A stretch of 12,851 nt of DNA from Betaproteobacteria bacterium RIFCSPLOWO2_02_FULL_62_17 (GTDB lineage Bacteria > Pseudomonadota > Gammaproteobacteria > Burkholderiales > SG8-39): positions 1 through 12,851 of the forward strand of contig MEQV01000121.1 of the NCBI GenBank assembly GCA_001770355.1, given 5' to 3'. Position 1 is the first letter of the stretch, and the number at the start of each line of letters is the position of its first letter. The notes beneath the pieces are model-generated. The model saw only the letters and a program-made list of their open reading frames with translations. It ran no database searches and was not told where the DNA came from. Shown here piece by piece: positions 7,976-12,851 of the stretch. Made by a program: the position numbers and the translations under genes.

Positions 7976-7994
7976 AATTGCCGTACGGACAATT
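7976..7994. promoter_or_regulatory. Operator-like palindrome centred on CCGTACGG
   Basis: The perfect 8-bp palindrome CCGTACGG (7981-7988) is flanked by AATTG on the left (7976-7980) and CAATT on the right (7990-7994), offset by one base. The resulting 19-bp near-dyad resembles a transcription-factor site. No gene starts immediately beside it, so its target is unclear. Confidence 0.3.
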
Positions 7995-8153
7995 CGATGC
8001 CATGCGCTTATCATTGGTTTAGTTCTCCGTATGGCCGCAGAATACGTATAAACACCTGCGTGTCATCGGTTATTCCGCAGCTCTGAACGGCACCGACCCG
8101 GGAGGCCACGTCGAGCGCGCGCCGCTTGCGCGCATTGCGTCCTAGATGAGACC

Positions 8154-8178
8154 GCCGGCGCATAAATCTCGCGCCGGC
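8154..8178 (-). terminator. GC-rich hairpin, second of a tandem pair (possible terminator or mRNA 3' stabiliser)
   Basis: GCCGGCGC (8154-8161) is the perfect complement of GCGCCGGC (8171-8178), with a 9-nt loop. It lies just beyond the hairpin at 8190-8212 on the minus-strand transcript. There is no U-tract, so a standard intrinsic terminator is not supported; RNA stabilisation is equally possible. Confidence 0.4.
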
Positions 8179-8189
8179 TGTTGGAAGCA

Positions 8190-8212
8190 GCGCGGCGAGC
8201 TTTTGGCCGCGC
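8190..8212 (-). terminator. GC-rich hairpin directly after the small ORF stop
   Basis: GCGCGGC (8190-8196) pairs perfectly with GCCGCGC (8206-8212) over a 9-nt loop. On the minus strand it begins 4 nt after the stop codon at 8217-8219. Its placement fits a transcript end for the Bug/small-ORF unit, but the poly-U run of a classical terminator is missing. Confidence 0.4.
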
Positions 8213-8216
8213 GGTC

Positions 8217-8405
8217 CTAGTTCGAGAGCAGGCTCTGGTTCAGCAGCCGGACGCGCTGGCTCAGTTCCCGCCCCAGGTTGGCCACAAGCTTCAGTGCGGT
8301 AACGTTGCTGGAGGCAAGGTCGCGCCACGAGGGCGGCAGCACGGAAAACGCCGGAGGCGGCACGGCGTCCGCGGGAACAAATATTCTTGAATTCACTTCG
8401 GCCAT
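8217..8405 (-). CDS. Hypothetical 62-residue protein downstream of the Bug-family gene
   Basis: ATG at 8405 gives 62 residues. The N-terminal third is Pro/Ala-rich (IFVPADAVPPPAFSVLPP, residues 8-25) and the rest is amphipathic, ending LGRELSQRVRLLNQSLLSN. It lies 92 bp after the solute-binding protein gene on the same strand, with an AGGA stretch about 14 nt before the ATG, which is far. Two strong hairpins follow its stop almost immediately, which supports a real gene end. The frame is open upstream of the ATG as well, so it could be the C-terminal remnant of a longer gene. I do not recognise a family and assign no function. Confidence 0.3.
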   Translation of the reverse strand: MAEVNSRIFVPADAVPPPAFSVLPPSWRDLASSNVTALKLVANLGRELSQRVRLLNQSLLSN

Positions 8406-8497
8406 GAGATCGCGAGTTTCCTGTGCGCGGGCCGGCGCAGGATAAAGCAGAAACGCTCCTCGCGTGGCGCCTGGCCGGCGCGGCCCGAGCGGATCTG

Positions 8498-9496
8498 TCA
8501 GGACTTCCCGGGCTTGATACCCGCCGCTTTCACAAGTCTCTGGAATACCTCGGCGGAACTGCGTATGTCCTCGGCAAACTCCGCCGGGGTATTGCCGATC
8601 GGCAGCAGGCCAGCCGATCTGAGCTTCTCGCTGATATCGCGCGATTGCACCGTGCCGGCCACCGCGCCTTGCAGTCGCAGCACCACCGCCTGCGGCACGC
8701 CCGCCGGTCCCCAGATTCCCATGCCGCCCGCGGGTTTGATGAAATTGGGCATGGCTTCGCGCACCGTCGGAATGTCGGGCATACCCTCCCAGCGCTTGTT
8801 CAGGAACACCGCGAGCATGCGCGCCTTGCCGCTTTTCACATGGTTGATGAAGGTGGCCACGGGCTGCGCCACCAACTGGATCTGCCCGCCGATCATGTCG
8901 CTGGCGGCCGGGCCGCCTCCCTTGTAGGGAATCACCACCATCCGGCCGCCGCTGAGTACGTCCAGTTGTTCCATCGACAGGTGTGTTTCGCTCCCCAAGC
9001 CGCTGGTGCCGTAGGAAAGCTTGCCGGGATTGCGCTTGGAAATTTCAATCATGTCGGCGAGCGAAGCAGGGCCCAGCGCCGGGTTGGCGGCGATGCCAAG
9101 CACTGTTTCCACGATCTGGGTGACCGGAGTGAAGTCCTTGATGGTGTCAAAGGGAAGGTCGGTTTCCAGATGCGGCCGCAGCAGGTGGCTGCCCACCACC
9201 ATCAGCACGATGGTGTAGCCGTCAGGATTGGCGCGCACTGTCATCTGCGCGCCCACTCGGCCCGCCGCGCCACCGATGTTCTCGATTACCACCGGCTGCC
9301 CCAGGCGCTCGCTCATCCCGGGGGTGATCGTGCGCGCCACGATGTCGGTGGCACCACCGGGCGGATAGGCGACGATGAAGCGGATCGGTTTGGCCGGGAA
9401 TGCCTGCGCGTACACAGCAGGCAATGCGCCCAGCAGCGCGGCAAGCAGGGCCAGGCGGAGCGCTGCCATTCGGCGGGATGGATGCAGCAACATCAT
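8498..9496 (-). CDS. Bug/TctC-family tripartite tricarboxylate transporter-type substrate-binding protein
   Basis: From ATG 9496 the product has 332 residues, the usual size of the family. The frame is open further upstream to 9628, but AAGGAG at 9501-9506 lies 4 nt before ATG 9496 and 7 nt before the adjacent ATG 9493, so one of these two is the start. A signal peptide covers about residues 1-32 (basic RR at 8-9, a Leu/Ala core and an AQA cleavage site). The mature N-terminus FPAKPIRFIVAYPPGGATD is the hallmark of Bug proteins, as are SYGTSGLGSETHLSMEQL and IPYKGGGPAASDMIGGQI. These periplasmic proteins bind small carboxylates or aromatic acids; many have no cognate TctAB permease nearby, and none is seen here. 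The divergent molybdenum hydroxylase gene suggests the ligand may relate to an oxidised organic acid or heterocycle, which is inference. Confidence 0.92.
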   Translation of the reverse strand: MMLLHPSRRMAALRLALLAALLGALPAVYAQAFPAKPIRFIVAYPPGGATDIVARTITPGMSERLGQPVVIENIGGAAGRVGAQMTVRANPDGYTIVLMVVGSHLLRPHLETDLPFDTIKDFTPVTQIVETVLGIAANPALGPASLADMIEISKRNPGKLSYGTSGLGSETHLSMEQLDVLSGGRMVVIPYKGGGPAASDMIGGQIQLVAQPVATFINHVKSGKARMLAVFLNKRWEGMPDIPTVREAMPNFIKPAGGMGIWGPAGVPQAVVLRLQGAVAGTVQSRDISEKLRSAGLLPIGNTPAEFAEDIRSSAEVFQRLVKAAGIKPGKS

Positions 9497-9500
9497 GGTG

Positions 9501-9506
9501 CTCCTT
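9501..9506 (-). promoter_or_regulatory. Ribosome binding site of the Bug-family gene
   Basis: Minus-strand AAGGAG, 4 nt from ATG 9496 and 7 nt from ATG 9493. It rules out the longer in-frame starts further upstream, which have no comparable site and lack a signal peptide at their N-terminus. Confidence 0.75.
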
Positions 9507-9521
9507 GGACGGAACAGGTGC

Positions 9522-9527
9522 ATTATA
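9522..9527 (-). promoter_or_regulatory. Perfect -10 hexamer for the Bug-family gene
   Basis: TATAAT reads on the minus strand 26-31 nt upstream of ATG 9496, giving a predicted leader of about 20 nt that includes the AAGGAG site. The -35 region at the expected distance does not match TTGACA well, suggesting a weak or activator-dependent promoter. It lies in the 122-bp gap shared with the divergent hydroxylase gene, a natural place for a common regulator. Confidence 0.5.
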
Positions 9528-9606
9528 TTTGCGTCCTGGCCGGCGATGATTGTCCGCTTCGGTTTGCCGTGCCGCGCTTCCGCTATCAAAGGCTTGCCCA
9601 ACGCAA

Positions 9607-9612
9607 AAGGAG
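9607..9612 (+). promoter_or_regulatory. Ribosome binding site fixing the hydroxylase start
   Basis: AAGGAG lies 6 nt before ATG 9619. The frame is open to 9550, but only this ATG has such a site, and the protein from here begins with the conserved N-terminus of the family. Confidence 0.8.
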
Positions 9613-9618
9613 ACCGGC

Positions 9619-11961
9619 ATGAACGCACCGCTCATCGGGGCCAGGGTTACGCGCAAGGAGGACTATCGCTTCCTCACCGGCGCCGGGCAGTACACCGACG
9701 ACATCTCGTTTCCCAACCAGACCTACGCCGCCTTCGTGCGCTCGCCGCATGCGCATGCGGCCATCAAAGCCATCCATAAGGACCAGGCGCTGAAGGCGCC
9801 GGGCGTGGTCGGACTGTTCACGGGCGAGGACCTCGCTGCAGCCAAGGTGGGCGGATTGCCCTGTGGATGGCTTATTACCGGCGTGGACGGCCAGCCGATG
9901 AAAGAGCCGGCGCATCCCTGCCTGGCGCAGGGCAAGGCGCGCCATGTCGGCGACCCGGTGGCAGTGGTGATTGCCGAATCGCAGAGCGCCGCGCGCGATG
10001 CGGCGGAGCTGGTGAGAGTGGATTACGAAGTGCTGCCCGCGGTGGCCGATGCGGCGCAGGCACGCGCGCCCGGCGCGCCGCTGCTGCATGAAATTGCCCC
10101 CGACAACACCTGCTACGTTTGGGCCATCGGAAACAAGCTGGAGGTCGATGCCGCGTTCGCCCGCGCGGCGCATGTGACGAAACTGGATTTCATCAACAAC
10201 CGCCTCATCGCCAACGCCATCGAGCCGAGGGCGGCGATTGGCCAGTACTCGCGCTCGGACGGCCAGTACACGCTGCACGTGGCCAGCCAGAATCCGCATG
10301 TCGAGCGGCTGCTGATGACGGCGTTCGTGCTGGGCCTGCCGGAGCATAAAGTGCGCGTGGTCGCGCCTGACGTGGGCGGGGGCTTCGGCTCGAAGATCTA
10401 TCTCTACGGCGAGGACGTGGTGGTCACCTGGGCGGCAAAGCAGCTCAACCGCCCGGTGAAATGGACCGCCGAGCGCAGCGAGTCGTTCATGTCGGATGCG
10501 CACGGCCGCGACCACATCACCACCGCGGAGCTGGCCCTCGACAAGGACGGCAAATTCCTCGCCCTGCGGGTGCGCACTACCGCCAACATGGGGGCCTACC
10601 TCTCGACCTTTGCCTCCTGTGTCCCCACCATCCTCTACGCGACGCTGCTGGCGGGCCAGTACACCACGCCGCTCATCTATTGCGAGGTGACCGCGGTGTT
10701 TACGAACACGGTGCCGGTGGATGCCTATCGTGGAGCGGGAAGGCCCGAGGCGACCTACGTGGTGGAGCGCATTGTCGAGACCGCCGCGCGCGAGCTGAAG
10801 ATGGATCCGGCTGAATTGCGGCGACGCAATTTCATCCGCAGCTTTCCCTACCAGACGCCGGTCGCGCTGCAGTACGACATCGGCGACTACGACGCCACCC
10901 TCGACACGGTGCAAAAGCTCGGCGATGTGGCCGGCTTCGCGCAAAGAAAAACGGACGCCGCCACCAGGGGCAAGCTGCGCGGCCTGGGCTATGCCTGCTA
11001 TATCGAAGCCTGCGGCATCGCGCCCTCGGCCGTGGCCGGGGCGCTCGGCGCGCGCGCGGGCCTCTATGAGGCTGGCGAAGTGCGCGTGCATCCCACCGGC
11101 TCGGTGACGGTATTCACCGGCTCGCACTCGCACGGGCAGGGTCACGAGACCACCTTCGCGCAGGTGGTGGCGGATCGTCTCGGCATGTCGATTGACGCAG
11201 TGGATATTGTTCATGGGGACACTTCCAAGGTTCTTTTCGGCATGGGCACCTACGGATCGCGCTCGATCGCGGTAGGCGGCACCGCCATCGTCAAGGCTCT
11301 GGACAAGGTGATCGCCAAGGGCAGGAAGATCGCCGCGCACCTGCTGGAAGCCGCCGAGAGCGACATCGAATACGAGCCGGGCGTCTTTAAGGTAAGCGGC
11401 ACCGACCGGAAGAAGACCTTCGGCGAAGTGGCCTTTGCCGCCTACGTGCCGCACAACTACCCGCACGACAAGCTGGAGCCGGGCCTGAACGAAAACGCCT
11501 TCTACGACCCGCAGAACTTCACCTTCCCTGCGGGTGCTTACGTGTGCGAGGTGGAAATCGACAAGGAGACCGGCAGCACGGAAATCGTCGGCTTCGCCGC
11601 GGTGGATGACTTCGGCAATGTCATCAACCCCATGATCGTCGAAGGCCAGGTGCACGGCGGCATCACCCAGGGCATCGGTCAGGCGCTGATGGAAGCGTGC
11701 CGCTACGACGGCAACGGACAGTTGCAGAGCGGCTCGATGATGGACTACTGCCTGCCGCGAGCGGACGACTTACCTGCATATAAATTGGATATGCACGCTA
11801 CGCCCTGCACGCACAATCCATTGGGCGTGAAAGGCTGCGGTGAAGCAGGCGCCATCGGCGCGCCGGCGGCGCTGATGAATGCGATCACCGACGCGCTGGG
11901 GGTGAAGGATCTGGCGATGCCGGCGACGGGGGAGAGGGTTTGGGCCAAAATAAACATGTGA
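9619..11961 (+). CDS. Xanthine dehydrogenase/CoxL-family molybdopterin-binding subunit
   Basis: This gene encodes 780 residues, the normal length for the large subunit. The N-terminal domain has the conserved RKEDYRFLTGAGQYTDDI (12-29), KARHVGDPVAVVIAES (106-121) and a VDYEVLPAV linker (134-142). Molybdenum-cofactor motifs are VGGGFGSKI (252-260), AYRGAGRPEATYVVER (369-384), the GQGHET stretch (506-511) and GVKGCGEAGAIG (736-747), where Glu742 matches the catalytic glutamate. The active-site loop is AYRGAGR, not the AYxCSFR of form I CO dehydrogenase, so this is a form II/aldehyde-oxidoreductase-like enzyme hydroxylating an aldehyde, N-heterocycle or similar substrate rather than a true CO oxidiser. 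It has no signal peptide, so it is cytoplasmic. Such subunits normally work with small [2Fe-2S] and medium FAD subunits, and neither gene is adjacent here. It diverges from the Bug-family gene across 122 bp. Confidence 0.92.
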   Translation: MNAPLIGARVTRKEDYRFLTGAGQYTDDISFPNQTYAAFVRSPHAHAAIKAIHKDQALKAPGVVGLFTGEDLAAAKVGGLPCGWLITGVDGQPMKEPAHPCLAQGKARHVGDPVAVVIAESQSAARDAAELVRVDYEVLPAVADAAQARAPGAPLLHEIAPDNTCYVWAIGNKLEVDAAFARAAHVTKLDFINNRLIANAIEPRAAIGQYSRSDGQYTLHVASQNPHVERLLMTAFVLGLPEHKVRVVAPDVGGGFGSKIYLYGEDVVVTWAAKQLNRPVKWTAERSESFMSDAHGRDHITTAELALDKDGKFLALRVRTTANMGAYLSTFASCVPTILYATLLAGQYTTPLIYCEVTAVFTNTVPVDAYRGAGRPEATYVVERIVETAARELKMDPAELRRRNFIRSFPYQTPVALQYDIGDYDATLDTVQKLGDVAGFAQRKTDAATRGKLRGLGYACYIEACGIAPSAVAGALGARAGLYEAGEVRVHPTGSVTVFTGSHSHGQGHETTFAQVVADRLGMSIDAVDIVHGDTSKVLFGMGTYGSRSIAVGGTAIVKALDKVIAKGRKIAAHLLEAAESDIEYEPGVFKVSGTDRKKTFGEVAFAAYVPHNYPHDKLEPGLNENAFYDPQNFTFPAGAYVCEVEIDKETGSTEIVGFAAVDDFGNVINPMIVEGQVHGGITQGIGQALMEACRYDGNGQLQSGSMMDYCLPRADDLPAYKLDMHATPCTHNPLGVKGCGEAGAIGAPAALMNAITDALGVKDLAMPATGERVWAKINM

Positions 11962-12020
11962 CCACAAGGTATCTGATGTATTTTGAATTTGTTTCATCGA
12001 CTAAAGTCTCCCTAATTGAC

Positions 12021-12068
12021 GCTGTTTGATAGCAGATATACGAGGCTGTATCTTGCAGGGCAAACAGC
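12021..12068. repeat. 48-nt extended imperfect palindrome (structured element)
   Basis: The outer arms GCTGTTTG (12021-12028) and CAAACAGC (12061-12068) are perfect complements. Inside them, GCAGATATA pairs with TGTATCTTGC through a 7-bp stem with one G-U wobble, a single bulged base and two further GC pairs, closing a CGAGGC loop. The whole folds as one long hairpin with a small internal loop. There is no T-run after it and no integron core site. It could be a processed RNA, a protein-binding site or a mobile-element relic; the sequence does not decide. Confidence 0.45.
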
Positions 12069-12154
12069 GATCGTGGCAAGACAGGAAAAGCGCAACGCTC
12101 GGAAGCAGGACAAGGCAAGAAAAAAGATAATGCGTCAGACGAAAGGAGAAAGAA

Positions 12155-12205
12155 ATGCAACGATCCTTGTGTCTCGATGAAATGTCCGCACAAATTGAGA
12201 AGTAG
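12155..12205 (+). CDS. Possible 16-residue leader or remnant peptide
   Basis: ATG 12155 is preceded by a purine-rich AAAGGAG at about 12142-12148, 6 nt upstream, the best ribosome site in this stretch. The frame stops after 16 codons (MQRSLCLDEMSAQIEK). It has no leader-peptide repeats of a single amino acid and no attenuator-like structure after it. It could be the start of a decayed gene, a short regulatory ORF or chance. Confidence 0.2.
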   Translation: MQRSLCLDEMSAQIEK

Positions 12206-12305
12206 CATCAACATAATGGTTGCCCGGACGAGGTGCTTAATGAAAGATTCGAACGACCCCCTGCGTCATCGGTCATGCCAGCCCGTATTTGTATCGCATT
12301 AGCCC

Positions 12306-12311
12306 TATAAT
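12306..12311 (+). promoter_or_regulatory. Perfect -10 hexamer before the toxin-associated ORF
   Basis: TATAAT ends 7 nt before ATG 12319, so a transcript from it would begin at or next to the start codon and be leaderless or nearly so. No TTGACA-like -35 or extended -10 is visible, so activity is uncertain. Confidence 0.3.
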
Positions 12312-12318
12312 CTTGCCG

Positions 12319-12522
12319 ATGAATGCGCCTGACAAACCATTGAAAATGCCTGTCGCGCCTGGAGTCTATGTCCTCCGATTGGCGCCTTTGAAGGCGGCGG
12401 CATCGCGCCGAAAGGCAGCGTCCTCGCTTTTGACCACGATGCGCCGCGCCAAACGCGTATCAGGTGCGATGACAGGTCGCCTGCTCTTGAAGGAAGTCCG
12501 CGCCGCGCGCCATGTCCGGTGA
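12319..12522 (+). CDS. Small basic ORF overlapping the VapC-like toxin start (antitoxin position, unrecognised)
   Basis: ATG 12319 gives 67 residues; a TTG at 12289 would add ten. The product is rich in Arg, Lys and Ala, with a C-terminus GRLLLKEVRAARHVR, and shows no ribbon-helix-helix, AbrB or Phd signature that I can recognise. Its stop overlaps the toxin start by 11 bp, the arrangement expected of an antitoxin gene. There is no Shine-Dalgarno before ATG 12319. It may be a novel or frameshifted antitoxin, or a chance frame. The two other plus-strand frames across this stretch are interrupted by stops or equally unrecognisable. Confidence 0.3.
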   Translation: MNAPDKPLKMPVAPGVYVLRLAPLKAAASRRKAASSLLTTMRRAKRVSGAMTGRLLLKEVRAARHVR

Positions 12523-12851
12523 ACGCTTCGTACTTGATGCAAGCGTCGCCGTTGAATGGTTCCTGCCGGGTTCAGGCCCTCAGGTACATTATGCGGAAAG
12601 CGTATTAGAGAGAATAGGCTCCGAGGGGCTATTGCCAACCGTTCCGGACCTGTGGCACTACGAAGTTGGCAGCGTTCTGATTGCCGCGACGCGGGCCAGA
12701 CGAATTTCGGCTACGAAGTTGCGTGCCGCAAAGCTTGCCATTCGTGGCCTGCACCTGGACAGCATGGTCCTGGAAATCGATGCTGTGGCGCTCATGGAAC
12801 TCAGCCAGCGCTATCACCTTCAGGGCTATGACACCGTCTATTTCGAATTGG
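12512..12851 (+). CDS. PIN-domain (VapC-like) ribonuclease toxin, cut by right edge
   Basis: 113 residues are visible before the window ends. The N-terminus FVLDASVAVEWFLP (residues 6-19) is the classical first strand and helix of a VapC-type PIN domain, with catalytic-site Asp9. Glu51 lies in PDLWHYEVGSVL (45-56) and Asp107 in QGYDTVYFEL (104-113), matching the second and third acidic residues; the fourth would lie beyond the edge. PIN toxins cleave RNA with bound Mg2+ or Mn2+ and are held inactive by a cognate antitoxin encoded just upstream. A stop codon at 12488-12490 in this frame leaves ATG 12512 as the only standard start. An AGGAAG at 12491-12496 is rather distant (15 nt), so coupling to the overlapping upstream ORF is plausible. 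Confidence 0.85.
   Translation, partial: MSGERFVLDASVAVEWFLPGSGPQVHYAESVLERIGSEGLLPTVPDLWHYEVGSVLIAATRARRISATKLRAAKLAIRGLHLDSMVLEIDAVALMELSQRYHLQGYDTVYFEL

Larger units (their letters stand above)
7599..8216. other. 618-bp intergenic region without a recognised gene
   Basis: This region lies between the kinase start and the small ORF at 8217-8405. It holds the TGTCAAT repeats (7632-7648), a 7-bp stem TTTGAGC/GCTCAAA at 7701-7722, an operator-like palindrome at 7976-7994 and two GC-rich hairpins at 8154-8212. A 91-codon minus-strand frame at 7717-7992 has a hydrophobic C-terminal half but no ribosome site and no family resemblance, so I do not call it. The region may mark the border between the polysaccharide locus and the adjacent catabolic genes. 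Confidence 0.5.
11962..12318. other. Intergenic region with an extended palindrome, no recognised gene
   Basis: This stretch of about 357 bp after the hydroxylase gene is more AT-rich than its flanks. It holds the imperfect palindrome at 12021-12068, a 16-residue ORF with a strong ribosome site (12155-12205) and a TATAAT hexamer at 12306-12311. A 54-codon Lys/Arg-rich frame from a TTG at 12016 to 12180 is open but has no good ribosome site. No FAD or iron-sulfur subunit gene is present. Confidence 0.5.

Noticed and set aside
7717..7992. A 91-codon minus-strand frame with a hydrophobic second half
   Set aside because: No ribosome site, a Cys/Pro/Ser-rich N-terminal half unlike a real protein, and no resemblance to a family. 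Kept only as a possible relic.
8052..8076. Sequence around CTGCGTGTCATCGGTTATTCC resembling 12261-12280 (CTGCGTCATCGGTCATGCC)
   Set aside because: The similarity is about 20 bases with gaps and mismatches, not extended on either side; chance is a sufficient explanation.
8423..9622. A 399-codon plus-strand frame opposite the Bug-family gene
   Set aside because: It lies antisense to a well-supported binding-protein gene, is rich in His, Arg and Ala, and shows no recognisable domain.
9586..11655. A 689-codon open frame on the minus strand opposite the hydroxylase gene
   Set aside because: Long antisense frames are expected in GC-rich genes where stop codons are rare on the opposite strand. The product is His/Arg/Gly-rich without family motifs, while the plus strand encodes an unmistakable enzyme.
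9619..11961. True aerobic CO dehydrogenase (CoxL form I)
   Set aside because: The active-site loop reads AYRGAGR instead of the AYxCSFR loop with the copper-binding cysteine of form I.
12021..12068. Integron attC site or rho-independent terminator
   Set aside because: The palindrome lacks the RYYYAAC/GTTRRRY core motifs of attC and has no T-run after the right arm.
11885..12214. A 109-codon minus-strand frame over the end of the hydroxylase gene
   Set aside because: It overlaps the conserved C-terminus of the hydroxylase on the other strand, and its Cys/Phe/Ser/Pro-rich composition looks non-coding.
12235..12262. GATTCGAACGACCCCC, resembling the T-loop of a tRNA on the minus strand
   Set aside because: The bases flanking the TTCGAAT-like loop do not form a T-stem, and no anticodon or acceptor stem can be folded around it, so neither a tRNA nor an attachment-site tRNA end is supported.

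Overview
The window looks like part of a betaproteobacterial chromosome, most likely Burkholderiales or a relative. The evidence is a Bug/TctC-type periplasmic binding protein divergent from a CO-dehydrogenase-like molybdenum hydroxylase subunit, an exopolysaccharide locus with VpsP-like, FecR-like, Wzy-like and BY-kinase genes, and GC-rich coding sequence. The assignment rests on gene content only; there is no rRNA or tRNA here.

Positions 1-7598 are one side of a polysaccharide biosynthesis locus. On the minus strand, a class I SAM-dependent methyltransferase (1052-1825) overlaps by 14 bp the start of a GT-A-type glycosyltransferase (1-1065) that runs off the left edge. After a 325-bp divergent intergenic region, three plus-strand genes follow: a membrane-anchored VpsP-like protein (2151-2930), a secreted FecR-domain protein whose start overlaps the previous stop (2930-3802), and a polytopic O-antigen ligase/polymerase-type protein (3861-5243). 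Facing them tail to tail is a 777-residue Wzz-type chain-length protein fused to a BY-type tyrosine kinase (5265-7598, minus). The likely scheme is that sugars are added and methylated in the cytoplasm, polymerised or ligated by the Wzy-like protein, and length or export is set by the kinase. VpsP and FecR are accessory and of unknown mechanism.

Positions 7599-8497 hold no recognisable conserved gene. They contain a repeated TGTCAAT motif upstream of the kinase, an operator-like palindrome, a possible 62-codon gene, and two strong GC-rich hairpins directly after its stop.

Positions 8217-11961 form a catabolic or uptake unit. A Bug-family solute-binding protein (minus) diverges over 122 bp from a molybdopterin-binding hydroxylase large subunit (plus). 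The [2Fe-2S] and FAD subunits expected beside such a subunit are absent from both flanks visible here.

Positions 11962-12851 hold a 350-bp stretch with an extended imperfect palindrome and short unconvincing ORFs, followed by a PIN-domain (VapC-like) toxin cut by the right edge. The small ORF overlapping its start does not look like any antitoxin family I recognise. I found no CRISPR array, insertion sequence or obvious mobile element.
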